Shown here in pieces: positions 11,460 through 29,200 of a DNA stretch of 64,000 bases. How positions within the stretch are numbered: position 1 is the first letter of the stretch; each line of letters opens with the position of its first letter. The stretch covers positions 1,054,001 to 1,118,000 of the forward strand of contig JAIWNF010000004.1 of the NCBI GenBank assembly GCA_025093555.1, read 5' to 3'. Origin of the DNA: Circinella umbellata. Its lineage: Eukaryota > Mucoromycota > Mucoromycetes > Mucorales > Lichtheimiaceae. The translations under genes were made by a program, and so were the position numbers. Below the pieces are notes generated by a model. It saw only the letters and a list, made by a program, of their open reading frames with translations, had not been told where the DNA came from and made no database searches.

Positions 11460-13570
11460 AGAAAAGATAATCATTAACAACAAAAGAACTTTTTTATTCC
11501 ATAAAATAAATAAGGTTGGGGTGCAGTAGCCGCTTTACAAGAATTACATGGTGATGATTATAATATCACTCTTATCAGTGATAATAATTACTTTTTATTT
11601 ACTCCATTATTACCTAGTGCAACCGTGGTAAGGAACTTTTTAATAAAAGAAAAATCATTTAATATATATAATTTAAAAAGAATTATTTTTTTAATTTTTT
11701 GCTGGTGGGCTTTACCAGGGAACTTTAGAATTAAGATCACTGTTAGAATCCTTACGAAAAATTGTATCACGAGTACAAGGTCATTTTCTGGAAGGTACAG
11801 CAGTGGATGTGGATCTTGATAATAAATATGTTGAAGTGATTGCAGCGGATGGTAAAGATGATGATAAACGTTTTTATGTCCCTTATGATAAACTATTAAT
11901 TGCTGTTGGATCAACAAGTATTACCCATGGAATTGAAGGGTTAGAACATACAGCTCGATTAAAAACAATTCAAGATGCCATGACAATACGACGTACTATA
12001 TCATCTAATGTTGAACAAGCATCATTACCTATAACAACACCTGAAGAAAGAAAAAGATTACTAAGTATAGTTATTTGTGGTGGTGGACCTACAGGAATAG
12101 AATTTGCTTCAGAAATCTATGATTGGATGAATGAAGACTTGGTGAAATGGGTAAAGTATATATATATATATATAATGTTGTTACTACTGTAGTGATGAAC
12201 ATAAGAAAACAAAAAAATAACAGTAAAGGAAGAATGTTAAATAATAACTAAAAAACAAAATTTATTATATAGTTCCCTAAAATACTTCGTGAAGATATGT
12301 CAGTTACAGTTATTCAATCTCGAGATCATATTTTAAATCAAATGGCTGCAGAAATTAGTGATTATGCTGAAGAAAAATTTAGTCGTGAAGGAATCAATGT
12401 TATTACAAATACACGTGTATTACGTATTCTTAAAGATAAAGTCATTTACAAAAAGAAAAATCCTATTGAAGGAGAACCCCCTTTTGGTGAAGTTTCTTAT
12501 GGTCTTTGTTTATGGTCAACTGGCATTGGTAATAGTAAAAAACCACGTATAGAAATGATGTGTACATACGTTCTTTTCTTCACTAGTATTGATATTAGTA
12601 TTATTACTATATATATATGTATTAGCCATGACACCTTTTGCTACAATGTTAGCTGAAAAATTAGGAACTCAAGTTCATAAACGAGCTATACAAACAGATA
12701 TTTATTGTAGAGTATTAGGGATTCCTGATGGTTCAGTATTTGCTATTGGTGATTGTGCTACTATCAAGAATGTTAAACTTTTGGAACATATCATGGATAT
12801 ATTTGAAGAAGCTGATGAGTAAGTAAATTGTGTTTTCATTATAGAAGAATAAAAAACGACTTTTAATTATATATCAACTTTTTCATGTATATATAGAGAT
12901 AAAGATGGAAGTTTAACATTTGGTGAATTCAAGAGATGTATTAAAAGAATAATGAAACGATATCCTGTAACAAAACAACATATTGGAGAACTTGTATCTA
13001 CTTTTAATAAATATGATGCTGATCACAGTAATACATTGGAATTAGAAGAAATGCGTTCTTTACTGGGAGATATTGACAAAAAAATGACACAGTTGCCTGC
13101 AGTAAGTTATTTAACTCCTTTTTTTTTCTTCTAGTAAACGACTGGAACAATTAAACGTGTGTTTCTTCTCACAATGATAATATATATACAGACGGCGCAG
13201 GTAGCAAGTCAACAAGGAGTTTATGTTGGAAAATTATTAAATCAATTAGCCAAGAATAGAGATGCAGCACTTCATCCTTTTCAATATAATCATTTTGGTT
13301 CATTAGCTTATTTGGGTAATACAGCCGTTGGTGAATTTGGTCCAGGATATAAGATGATAGGCGGACTTTATGCTCAATATTTATGGCGATCTGTTTACTG
13401 GTCTAAACAGGTAAATAATTGGGTTATTAAAACAACGAGATAAAATATAAAGACTTTTGTTTTTTTGTTAATATTTTATTATAAAATAGGTGAGCTTAAG
13501 AACAAGAATTAATTTGAGTATCGATTGGACAAGAGGTGCTCTATTTGGAAGAGATATCACCACTGTATAA
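10881..13570 (+). CDS. NDE1: Alternative (type II) NADH dehydrogenase with EF-hands, mitochondrial
   Basis: A rotenone-insensitive, non-proton-pumping NADH:ubiquinone oxidoreductase of the inner mitochondrial membrane. Eight exons (10881-11427, 11515-11627, 11719-12150, 12273-12528, 12626-12818, 12897-13101, 13192-13410, 13490-13570) give 681 residues. An Arg-rich N-terminus and a hydrophobic segment (about 106-122) suggest import with a membrane anchor. Two dinucleotide folds are visible: VILGGGWGAVAA (about 179-190, FAD) and VICGGGPTGIEFASE (about 338-352, NADH), followed by FAIGDCA. Between that and the C-terminal LPATAQVASQQG lie two EF-hands: one canonical loop (DEDKDGSLTFGE, 513-524) and one with Asn at the usual Gly position (DADHSNTLELEE, 554-565). 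This matches the calcium-responsive external enzyme type of filamentous fungi, so it probably oxidises cytosolic NADH. External orientation is inferred from the EF-hands. The N-terminus is longer and more low-complexity than usual. Confidence 0.93.
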
Positions 13571-15010
13571 TAGTAAAAACCAGATTCATACGTATTTTAT
13601 ATAGACCTATATTTTCTTTTATTGTAATTTAATAAATATCGAAATAATAACGCATATACATGCAGTAAGTTATGTTAGTGTACTTATTATAATAATAGTT
13701 ATTAAGTAATGTGATCTTCCACATGATTAGGTTGATCCTTTTTTTTTTAAAAAAAAAAAGAAAAGGTACATTAATAGCATTAGGAGCATCAACAAGGCAA
13801 CAAAAAAATGTATACAGTTCTTTTTTTTTTGTTTTATATGATTTAGTTTTAAGTTTATTTTCAAGTAATACAGCAAGTTTGTTACGTACATTAAAAAAAA
13901 AGGATAAAGAGATATTTTGTGGGGTAAAAAAACTACTACGTACGACGGCAAAAACTGGGGGTTTACGTAATAGGGAGTCGAAAGTTTCCTAATAATAATA
14001 TAAAGAGAAAGAAAGAAACTTTAATCTTTATATAAATGTAATAGATTACATCTTCTTCTAACTATAATATAATATAGTCATAGAAGATAATATACCTAAC
14101 TTGATATAAAGAAGTTCTTTTGATCAATAGACAGGTAGTGAGTTACTAACGTAGAATAAAAACAAGTCATCTTTCCGAATTATATATCGTATATCGTATA
14201 TTATTATCATTTAATTCGGAAAAATAAGAAATCAAGTTCTTTATACTAAACTAAAACATGATAATAAAAAGCAGCGGTAGCGGGGAGGATAACTCTTTTT
14301 TTTTTTTAATAAACCAAATGAACCTATCATAACAGGAATTAACAAAGCAATTCAAAAAAGTGCTCCGATTATTTATTCTTCACAACAGATTTTTTGTACA
14401 ACCTAAAATACAATCACCACTTTTTTTTTTCGTTTCGTTTCTTTTTTTGGATCTATTTACGTCGTTTGTACTACTTTTAAAGAATGGAAAGAGGAGGGGT
14501 TGAGGAGGAAGTGTGATATGTTCACGCGTTTCATTGGTGATTTTGTGGGGGGGAAAAGAGATGGATTTATTTTAGACAGCACAAAAAAAAAAAAATGCCA
14601 AAAACGCATTAGCTCGTCATGCGGTCCTAATCCGTAAAAAATAGAAATACAATCGTTGTATTTTTTTTTTTGCCTGTTTTTTACATGTTTCTTTTTCTTT
14701 TTCCTTTTCCTTTAAACAACAAATCTTTTTCTTTTCTTTCCCCTTCTTCTTCTTTTCTTCTTCTTCTTCTTTATAAATTATAATACCTAATTTATTCTTC
14801 TCTATCTTTTTTATTGTGTACTCACCAATTATTATAACCTTACTCCGCCTTTTACTTTTCTTTATAACATTAAAAGTGTCATAGTAAACTTTAATATATT
14901 TATATATATATATTTTTATATATATTTATATATGTATAAATTTGGTTATTTTAAAACTAAATAATATATAATTATATATATATAATATAATATAATATAG
15001 TATAATATAC
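13571..15010. other. Intergenic region with AT-rich low complexity
   Basis: This 1.44 kb contains many homopolymers and TA repeats and a CT-rich tract (about 14690-14775) before the coiled-coil gene. Short open frames here lack codon or domain support, and I annotate no gene. Confidence 0.6.
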
Positions 15011-18595
<3,585 letters not shown>

Positions 18596-19005
18596 TAAAT
18601 TATATAAATAATCCATTACATAAATACACACACACACACACACACACAAATATATAAAAAAAAAACAAATACAATCTTCTCTTCCCCTTCCCCCCCCCCA
18701 AACCCTTCAATTCTAAATACCCTATCCTGCAATATAACTTATTTTTTTTTGTAAATGTATAAATTCTTTTTTTCTTGAATATAATATCTTTTTTTTTTCC
18801 CTCTTTTATTTTTATTTTTAACTCGGGTTGTTTGATTATATGCAGGCAAGTGACAACGTGATGATAAATGATTTAATGCATAACTTTAAAATCGCCGTCT
18901 GAAACCCACAATCTTTTTTTATTTTTTGGAAAAAACTCCCAGCTTGGGACCTAGTAAAAACTCAATTCTCTATTCTCTCTCTCTCTTTTTTTTTTTTTAC
19001 CTCTA
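18596..19005. other. Short intergenic region
   Basis: This is the 3' flank of the coiled-coil gene and the promoter of the anoctamin gene. It holds a CA run (about 18626-18648), C and T homopolymers and a CT/T-rich leader directly before the next start codon. No gene is seen. Confidence 0.75.
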
Positions 19006-21688
19006 ATGGAAGAAAGAAACAAGGGCCAACACCCAATTAAACCAGGTTCAACTGAATTTAGTCATTTATTTCCACCGAGTGGTGATTCAAGTGATAATGA
19101 AATAACAAGCACGAGTACAAGTGATGAAAAACAAACTAGTTTTGTTTCTCTTCCTCGTGTAGACTATGTCATTGTATTCAAGTTTCCAACGAAAGGAAAT
19201 GAAAAACGCGAAACATTACAATCCAAAGCACAACAACAATTGGATAGTCTAATTAATAAATTAAGTCGTGTTGGATTAAATTATCAAATACAACGAGATA
19301 AACGTACACAAGGCACTTTATTTGTTTTTATTACTTGTCCAAACATTATTTTAAAAGAAGAATTAAAACGTGAAAGGTAAAATAAAAAGATATATCATGC
19401 TACATTGATATATATATATATATATATATACTCATATTGTATATATTATTAGAGTACGTGATTTCTTATTAGGTATTCGTGCCAATGAATATAATAAAGA
19501 CGATAATGATGAAAAAAGAGATCTATTTGATACCAATATCAATCTATTGACGGATGCTGAAAGACTTCGTATTGTTTATGAAATATTAACTGAAAATGAA
19601 CAAGAAGGAGGTGCTAATATTTCAACAGAAGTGGATCCTTTTGTGGATAGTATTTTTCCATTACATAATGATGAATTTAACAAGGTAAAATAAATAAGAT
19701 AAAAATAGAATCATGATGATATAATTAATTAATTAAAATAAAATTAGAGATGGATTCACACATGGTCTAAAAAAACATTTATCAATGATGAAGATTTGAT
19801 GCAAATTCGTAATCATTTTGGTGAAAAGGTAATTCTAATAACAAGGAAGAAGGAATAACAAGGAAATAATACCTCTTTTTTTTATAATATAGATTGCTTT
19901 TTATTTTGCATTTTTACAAAATTATTTGTTATGGTTAAGTGGACCTGCAATCATTGGATCCTGTATTACATTATTTGGTTTCAAATCACTGAGTATTTGG
20001 TATTCTATCCTCATGTTAATTTGGTCTGTTGTATATATTGAAATGTGGAAACGAAAAGAACAAACATTAGCTTTAAAATGGGATGTTCGTAATTGTTCAA
20101 AACATGAAAAACAAAGACTTGAATTTAAAGGGGATCGAATGATTATGGATGAAATAACAGGTGAACAAGTCCCTTTTATTTCTACTTGGAAAATCTTTTT
20201 GAGACGTGCCATGTCATTACCTGGTGTTGCATTAGGTGCTTTCTTTTTAAGTATTATTGTGGGTTGTGTTTTTGTATTACAATTATTTTTACATGAATAT
20301 TATACAGGTCCATTTCGTCAAATTTTGGTATGTAAATTAGTACTATTACTATTATTATTATCTATATACTAACACACATGAATATATAGCATTATACACC
20401 CACTATTGGATATGTATTGTTTATTCCAACCATGACTCGTATTTATAGTAGCTGGGTCAAGATATTAAATGATTGGGAAATGCATAAAACGGAATCTTCA
20501 TGGGAATATTTCTATACTCAAAAAATCTTTATTGCTAATTTCTTAGTTGCTTATCTTTCATTGGTAAGACTACTATTTACTTAAAGTCATGATCTTTTTA
20601 TTAATGATTTCTTTTATTTTATATAGTTCTTTATTGGATGGGTTTATATTCCATTTGGTGATCATGTTTTACCTTATTTGACTGAACTTAATATTAGTCA
20701 CAGTCATACAAAAGTGGATTTTAATCGATTACGTGGTCAACTCATTTATTTCATTGTAACAGGTCAACTTATTGGATTTGCTACTGAAATGTTACTTCCT
20801 TATGTTATGAATCGTGTATTACCCAAAGTAAAAAAAGTAGCTCATGAAAAAAAGAAGGATGATACTAGTTCTTCATCGTCATCAGAAGAAGAAAAAGAAG
20901 AAAAAGACAAGAATCATTTGAATACAAAATTCTTGAACAAAGTATATCGACAAGTTGATTTACCAGAGTATAATATTTATACTGATTATGTTGAAATGGT
21001 GATTCAAGTAAGTTTCTTGTTGTATGATCAATATAATTTATATAGGAAGACTGAAAATAATTGTCTTTTACAAGTTTGGATATGTTAGCATGTTTTCAAC
21101 TGTTTGGCCATTAACTGGTTTATGTTGTATGTTTAATAACTGGATTGAACTTCGTGGTGATGCAATCAAGATTTGTAAATATACTCGACGACCTATACCT
21201 TATCGTTCAGAAGGTGTAGGACCATGGATTGGAAATATGGTAAATACAATGACTCTCTATATATAGGATACAATAATTTTATCATTAACACAACTATATA
21301 ATAATAATAGGAAACATTAACATGGTTATCTTCAATTACTATGGCATCTTTTGCTTATTTGTTTCATCCATCTACTAATATCCATTCACCGTATACACCT
21401 ATTTTTACTATATTGGCGATTCTATTATCTGAACATCTTTATGTTTGTATTCGTTTCATTGTACGATCAAGTTTAAATGCATTACCTAATTGGTCAGATA
21501 TTATGATACGTAAAGGAGAATTAAGAATGAAAAAAGTGTGGTTACAAAGATTATTAGGAAAAAATAATAACCCAATTACCACTTCTTCTTCTTCTACTTC
21601 TACTACTACTACTACTACTTCAATGAATCATTCTACATCATTATATGATGTTTCACAAGTTATTAGTGATGCATTTAAACAAGAATAA
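19006..21688 (+). CDS. Anoctamin/TMEM16 family membrane protein (Ist2-like)
   Basis: Eight exons (19006-19376, 19453-19684, 19748-19828, 19893-20327, 20390-20563, 20627-21007, 21075-21239, 21311-21688) give 738 residues. Anoctamins are calcium-activated lipid scramblases or channels; the yeast member Ist2 tethers cortical ER to the plasma membrane. A soluble N-terminal domain of about 225 residues (DYVIVFKFP near its start, DFLLGIRANE later) precedes the membrane part. Hydrophobic segments include YLLWLSGPAIIGSCITLFG, LPGVALGAFFLSIIVGCVFV, IFTILAILLSEHLYVCIRF and several others, consistent with about ten helices. The signature around DYVEMVIQFGY and FNNWIELRGDAIKICKY lines up with the helices that carry the acidic calcium ligands in animal TMEM16 proteins. 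An acidic Lys/Glu linker (about 20850-20930) breaks the middle. The tail is short, without the long basic C-terminus of yeast Ist2, so a tether role is less certain than scrambling. Confidence 0.92.
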
Positions 21689-22396
21689 ATCCGCATTAAT
21701 GTATATTTGGATACCTAATAATAAAAATATCTTTTGGGCTGACAATTAATTCCATCACGTTTTTTTATATCTTGCTCCGATTTTTTATATTTATTTTTTT
21801 GGGATTCTTTTTTTAATTTTAATACGTACACCCTTAAATTATTCTTTTGTCTTTTTTCTAGTCTTTTTTTTCTTCTTATCTATTTTACAAATAAAATAAA
21901 AATATATATAAAAAAAAAGATCGACAAAAAAAATAAAATGGGTTAAAAAAAGGTTTAACACAACTTTGTGTAACATTTAAAAAAGGATGAATTATTCAAC
22001 CGAAACAATAATTTAGTGCAGCAAAAAAAAAAAATATATATTTCATCGGGATGAAAAGGTGCGGGGGGGGGGAGAGAGAAAGAAGAGTACCTTTTTAACT
22101 TTTTTTGTTAATTCTTTTAATCTACATCTTTTTTTTTTTTAAGAAAGAAAGAAAAAGGCAACTCTCTAAGAAATATTGGTGTTTATATAGAGAGAATTAA
22201 AATAAAAAAAAACTTTCTTTCCTTTCTTCTTTCTACACACACACACACACATACACACCCATAACTCTCATTTCTACACCATTTTGTAATATCAAAAACT
22301 TATATTATACACGTGTCAAACGAAATAACAATTTATATATATATATATAACAATTCAAATTCCTTTCATCTATTTTTTAATTAATTATAATTCCAA
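21689..22396. other. Intergenic region with homopolymers
   Basis: This 0.7 kb lies between the anoctamin and SYP1 genes. It holds a G-run (about 22062-22070), A/T homopolymers and a CA run (about 22236-22252) near the SYP1 leader. I see no gene. Confidence 0.7.
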
Positions 22397-25300
22397 ATGA
22401 CAATTGAAACATCATCACGTAATCCATATCTCGATGCATTCTTGGTAAATATAACAGTAATAAAGGGGGGAAGATTAAATATAAGGTTTGTTAAACAATA
22501 GTAATTTATTTTATCAGACTGAAAGACCTAAGGATGGTATTGAAGTTATTCAAGGACGTCTTCGAAAAGCACTTAAACTAAATGAAGAATTAGCTGAATA
22601 TTTTAAAGACAGGTAATTGATTATTATTATTATTATTATTATAAATAAAAGACACTAATGATAACAATGATAACAATAGAGCTTACATTGAAGATCTTTA
22701 TGCGAAAAACTTGGCAAAAATATCCAAAAAACATTTTGTTACTGATAAATCTGCTTTAGGGTATTTTTCTTTTTCTTTTTTCTTTTATAAAACACATCTT
22801 TATATTAAACTATTATGATGATTTTTATTATTATTTAGACATATGCAACCCATATGGGAAATGCTTCATAATGAATTAACTGAAATATATACAATTCATG
22901 CAGTCATGTCACTTAAAATTACAGAAGATGTTGAACGTCCTTTACGATCTTCTATTCAAAATGATAATGAATATCATACTATTAAATCTGTAGGTATAAT
23001 AAAGAGAAAGAGAAGGGTATATTATACTAAATGATTTATATTATTATTAGATGGATGCTACATTACAACGATTAAGTAGAGATTATGAAGAACGTTCCAT
23101 TCGATTAAATAAACATAAAAAAGCAGCTTCTAAATCAGGACCTAATGCTCAAAAAGCAGAATTAAAATTAGTCGATTCAACAAAAGGATTGGATCAAATT
23201 AAAAACCAATGGGTAAAAACAGGTCCTGATTATATCCAGGTAAAATAACAAATAATAATAATCTATTTAATATATAATATATATTTCCTTTTACTAATCA
23301 AAATAATAATATTATAGAAACATCAAACAGTGGATGAAAATCGTTGGAATAATTTACAAACAGTAGTACAAAATTTTGAAGTATTACAAAATGATCAACT
23401 TTTAAAACGTATTGAGGTAAAATTATATATATATTTTAAGCTGTTATTTTATTTATATATATATTAACTGGTTATTTCAAATAGGTTGCCAATAATGTAC
23501 TTACAGCTGCAAGTAATTTTAATGTTCAAGATGAAATTAATTCATTTTGTTCATCTTATAATTCAAAAGGTGGTTTACGTAAAGCTGTATCTATGGTTCA
23601 AATGAATCAAAAATCATCTGAAGAACAACAACAACAACAACAACAACAACAATTACCTACTGTATCAAGATCTGAAAGATCTATTGCATCTTTAGCATCT
23701 ACATCAACTAAAAATACAACACTTAGTGAAGTTTTATCTGTACCAAGTAATAATGGAAGTCAGCATCTGGAAGCACCTGTTCCAGTACCTAGTATATCAG
23801 ATAAAAGTAATCGGAGTGGTCGAAAAGAACGTAAATTTTTATCCACTTTAGTATCCATTCGACGTAAAACTAAAAGTACTTATATGGGTGGTAGTGATAG
23901 TAGTAGTATCAATAATGGCTATGTGAATGCAGACTTAGCACCTCCTGATATTTTATCTGATAAAGCAAGTCATTCAAGTTTCAGTGCTTTGGATGAAGAA
24001 GATCATTCTTCTATTCATAATACAACAACACATCATGACGATTCAACATCAACTGTACCTACTTCACCAACATCTGTCAATCAATCTGTTTCTTCAATAA
24101 AAAAAGCATCTAGTTTTACTGGAAGTTTTGCAAGTACTCAACAACAACAACAACAGCCTGTAAGTAATTCTTCTTATTATTAAAAATGTAATTATAACTA
24201 ATCTTTATTTTCGATAAGCCCAAAGTATTAGTAGATGCAGAAGGTTACACAATCCCACCTCCAGATCGCGCAGCATGGCCTGGTGACAACAGTACAAATA
24301 ATGGTTCTTTGCATGATGATGACTTTTTCTCCGATAACGGCAGGTTAGTATGATTAAAAAGAAACTTTTTTTTTCTTATAAAAATATTACATTCTCTCAT
24401 CTATATATAATAGTGTTTTTAGTAGTAATCAACCTAAACTTAAAGTGGATATTAAAAATGAAACTGTAAAAGAAGAAGATGCTCAAAAATCAGCTGTTGC
24501 ATTAACTCGTGTATCATCTATGCTTAAAGAAAAAAGTCCATCTGCTTCGGGTAAAAGAAGAGGTCGTCGTGATAATCAAAGAAGTACCCGATTATTGGAT
24601 CCTGTACAAGAAATCAAACAATCTACTGGGTCACCATTATCGATGAGTACTACTACTAGTACATCATCTTCTCCATTTGATGATACAAGTAATGATATAC
24701 CCTTACAACTTCAGCATTCTCCATCCATTCAATCCTTATCAGTTCCAGCTGAAAAAGAAGAAGAATTAAATAGAATTCAAGTTGTTGATACTACTCCTTC
24801 TATTATTGAACAATCTACAATAATACCTATGATGGAATCACTTTCAACACCCAAACCAAATATCAAAGTCCAAATTACTGAAAGTATACATTGTCTCATG
24901 AAAAGTGGTAATGTTGTAAAATCTGCTGTACTAGGTGAAGTCAAGATCGCTTATCACGGGCCAGCAGATACTACAAGACCAGTTTGTTTCCGACTCGAAC
25001 ATGCGGATCAACTTGAACGAATTACTCCAAACACAAGTTATATCACTGAAATAGAAGAAGAAAAAGGGGTTTATAAACTAGATACAAATATGTTCCATTT
25101 GGCTGGTGATAGTCCTATTCCATGTATCAAATATCAAGTGAAATTAAAGGATGATGATGATAATGAATTATTACCTATTAAAGTAAAACCCATGTGGAAA
25201 TGTGAATCTGAACAAACATTATTACTTGTCAAATATCAAAAAAGTCAACACGACTTAGCAAGTCATCTTCACGGTATCTTTTTTATGACTACTGTGAGTG

Positions 25301-25605
25301 GTAATGTACAAAATGTTCAAAGTGTTCCAGGAGGACAATGGATGGTAGATCAAGATAAAATGGTTTGGCCTATGGGTGAATGGCAAGGAAATGAAGAACA
25401 TATCTTACGCGCTAAATTTATTACCAAGGAACAAGGAACTGCTCAAACTTTACAAGTACGATTTGAAGTCAAAGATCGATTAGTATCTTCTATTCATCTT
25501 GTGGATACTGAACACACTTCAGGATCCAATGAAACCAAGATCTGGGCCACTATTGAATCAATAGAAAAGTCGATACGTACTGGAAAATATGTTGCAGAAC
25601 AATAA
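22397..25605 (+). CDS. SYP1: F-BAR/muHD endocytic adaptor (Syp1/FCHo family)
   Basis: Early-arriving endocytic protein that bends and marks the plasma membrane and recruits cargo. Nine exons (22397-22444, 22518-22612, 22680-22760, 22839-22989, 23051-23239, 23318-23416, 23485-24159, 24219-24343, 24414-25605) give 884 residues. The N-terminal F-BAR domain covers about residues 1-270, starting RNPYLDAFLTERPKDGIEVI and including AYIEDLYAKNLAKISKKHF. A Gln/Ser-rich disordered linker follows, containing the conserved block DAEGYTIPPPDRAAWP. The C-terminal mu-homology domain covers about the last 250 residues (VQITESIHCLMKSG, GEVKIAYHGPAD, PIKVKPMWKCE). This three-part layout is diagnostic. Its classical partner Ede1 is encoded about 27 kb away in this window. 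The first exon is only 48 bases; its start is the first ATG in frame. Confidence 0.94.
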
Positions 25606-26282
25606 ATTATAAATAATAATAAAAATATAATAATAAATAATAAATAAATAGTAATAAAATAGATTATTTCTGATAATAGTAAAAATACAGGGTCCTTTAT
25701 TTTGGATCCATTATTATTAACATGTGAAAACCTTTTTTTTTTCATATCTGTGACGATTTCTATTAACGATAAAAGGAATTATTATTATTATTGTTGTTGT
25801 TGTTGTTTTTTAACCAAGGTAATACTAATAATAATAATAATAATGATGATGATGATGATGACGATAAAAAGCTCTTTGAATGAGAGTTCTTTTTTTGTGT
25901 AAGAAATGTCACGGGGTCAAAGTAAACTTTATTTCTATTACAGCAGCCACATAGTAACCGAACCTCAAGATTCCTCTCCTCCCCCCCAAAAAAAAATATA
26001 TATTCACGATTGTGTTTAGCATTTTTTTTAGTTGTACACACAGACACTCTCTTACTCACTTCACTCACTTTTTTTTTTTTTTGATACCCACACCCTTTTT
26101 TATTCTTCTTCTTCTTCTTCTTCTTCTTTCTCTTTTCTTCTTCTCAATTACTCATTTCACTTAACGGCAATTCTTTTCTCTCGCCCCCCCTTTTTTTTCC
26201 TCTCTTTTTTTATTAACTCCTCCACCTCCACTCTCCCCCCAACTACTTTTAAACATTATTAATAACTCATCGTCATTTGTAA
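25606..26282. promoter_or_regulatory. Intergenic region with pyrimidine-rich leader of KAP104
   Basis: The first part is the SYP1 3' flank with AAT and ATG trinucleotide runs. From about 26040 to 26240 the + strand is almost all pyrimidine (CTT, CT and T runs), ending just before the transportin start codon. Such CT-rich leaders are common in highly expressed fungal genes. No coding gene is seen. Confidence 0.6.
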
Positions 26283-29200
26283 ATGTCGACTTGGCAACCA
26301 CAAGAACAAGGATTAAACGATTTACTTTTATTACTTCGCGATGCTACTCGTCCCGAAAGCCGAGATCAACTCTTGGTTCAACAGGTAAAATGTTGGTTGT
26401 TTTTTCTTTTTCTTTTTTTTTTTCAAAGAAAAAGAAAAGGGTCTCTCACTCTCTTTTTCTTTTTATATATACAAAATGAAAAGATATATACTAAATACTA
26501 AACAATAACAATAGAAACTTGCATCATTTAATGAAATACCAGATTATAACTCATATCTTGTGTATATTTTAACAAAAATGCCACAAGTAGATTCTTACCC
26601 ACGAGCCATAGCAGGTCATTTATTAAAAAATAATATTCGATCTTATTTTAATAATATTCCACTTCAAGTACTTGATCATGTTAAATTATGTTGTGCTGAA
26701 GCATTAAATAATCCTGATCCTGATCTTGATGTACGTAGAACCATTGCTTCAAGTATTGCTGCTATCGTTACTCGAGGTCAAACACACAATTGGCCTCAAA
26801 TTCTGCAAGTCTTGGTAGAAAAATTAGATAGTCCCGACCTGGTTACTATTGAGGTAAATTAATAATAATAATAATGATATCTATTCTTATCCTATTCATT
26901 TCTTTCTTTATTAAATTATAATAAAATAATAATAATAATAATAATAATAAAATCTATTATCTTTTTTTTTTCTTTCATTATTTTATTTTTTATATGTCGA
27001 TCTTTTTTTTTCATTTCATTTTTTCATATACATAAAATATCCCATTTTTGTTGTATTTTATTATGGGGCGGACAAAACATTCATGGTGGGGTTTTGAATT
27101 TTTTTTTTAGATGGCATTTGACGCACTGGCCATGATCTGCGAAGACGCCGCCAGGGATTTGGACCAACAACAACCATTTGAAGGAAATAAACCATTGGAC
27201 TTTATGATCCCCAAGTTTATTCAATTCTTTTACAACCCCGATGCTAAACTCCGTGCTATTGCGATTACAGCTACAAGTCAATTCATAATGTTACAAAGTC
27301 AATCTCTCTTACAAAACATGAATTCTTATTTAAATGCATTATTCGCTCGAGCCACGGATGAGAGTCCACGTGTACGGCAAGAAATTTGTCGATCCCTTGT
27401 TATGGTATTAGAAGCAAGTCCACAAGCATTGACACCTTATATTGATTCTGTCATTGATTATATGATTTATTGTACCCATGATGAAACAGAAGAAGTTGCT
27501 TTAGAAGCATGTGATTTTTGGATTCAATTTTCAAATCTAGATAATGACATGTATGAACGATTATTACCTTATTTACCAAGAATCATTCCTGAATTATTGA
27601 AAAAAATGGTGTATTCAGATACGGATTTATTTATGTTGGGTGGATCAGATGAAGATGATAATGCTCATATTCCAGATAATGAAATGGATATTAAACCAAG
27701 ACATTCTCGAAGGCATCGGGGACCCACTATACAACCGCAGCAACAACAAAATTCAATACAAGATGGGGATGGTGAGGAGAATGGACAGAATGGACAAAAC
27801 AGTGATATAAGTAATGTATCAGAGGGTCATAATGGTGTTCATCAAAATGGCGACCATGTGGATAACAATCACGATGATAATGAAAATGAAAATGACGACG
27901 ATGATGATGATGATGATGAGTTTTATGATGATGATGAGTTTTATTCTGAATGGACATTAAGAAAATGTAGTGCAGCAGCATTGGATGTATTATCAACAAC
28001 TTATCAACGCTATGTTGTCATTGTCTTGTTACCTTTATTGAATCAAAACTTATTTAGTGAAGATTGGAAGGAAAGAGAAAGTGGTATTTTGGCATTAGGA
28101 GCTGCTGCAGAAGGTATATTATTATTTAATATTATAACTTGATAGTATGGATAAGGTGTATTAAAGTTATTTATTTATTTGGAAAATTAGGTGGCATAAA
28201 AGATATTGCACCTCATTTACCGGAAATGTTGCCATATCTAATAAAAAGTTTGAATGATCCAAAGGTAAGGAGAAAATAAAAAACAATTATAAATGTAAAG
28301 TAATAAAGAATATAATTTCAAGGGAAAAAAAAAAGAGAATCAGAATATGTATTTATAAATTCCTCTTTCTTAAAAAAAAATTAGCCACTAATTCGATCCA
28401 TTACATGTTGGGCATTGGGTCGATTTTCACGATGGTGTGTAGAACAAGCAGAGAAACCTGAAGGCCGTCTTGCATTCTTTGAACCCGTATTATTTAGTTT
28501 ATTACAACGTGTTTTGGATAAAAATAAACGTGTTCAAGAAGCAGCATGTTCTGCATTTGCAACTTTGGAAGAAGAAGCTACAATTGAATTAGTGCCTTAT
28601 TTGGAACCTATTTTGATTAATTTGACAACAGCATTTAACACTTATCAACATAAAAATTTATTGATTTTATACGATGCATTGGGTACACTGGCTGAATCAG
28701 TTGGATCAGCATTAAATCAACCAAGATGTTTGGTATTAATGATGCCCCCCTTGATTGCAAAATGGAATCAACTTTCTGATCAAGATACTGATTTATTTCC
28801 TTTGTTAGAGGTAATTATAAATATATTGAAAGAGAGGGAAAAAAGAGAGAGAGAGAGAGTGTGTGTGTGTGTGTGGAAGCAATAATAATAAGAAAAGTAT
28901 ACTAAGAACTAACATATATTATAATAGTGTCTTTCCTCTGTTACAGCAGCTTTAGGGACTGTGTTTGCTCCTTATGCAGAACCCGTATTTACTCGATGTG
29001 TCAAATTAGTTGCTACTACACTTCATCAAATTTTTATGGCAGATCAAAATCCAGACGAATATGATCCACCTGATGTTGAATTCATGGTTGTTGCATTGGA
29101 TCTTTTATCCGGTCTCGTTCAAGGTCTTGGACAACTTATTGAGCCATTAGTTGCTAATTCTGATCCACCACTCTTATCCTTATTAGCTGTATGTGTTCAT

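Noticed and set aside
13711..13992. 93-codon frame after the NADH dehydrogenase gene
   Set aside because: It consists largely of homopolymer-encoded Lys, Phe and Leu, with no domain or start context.
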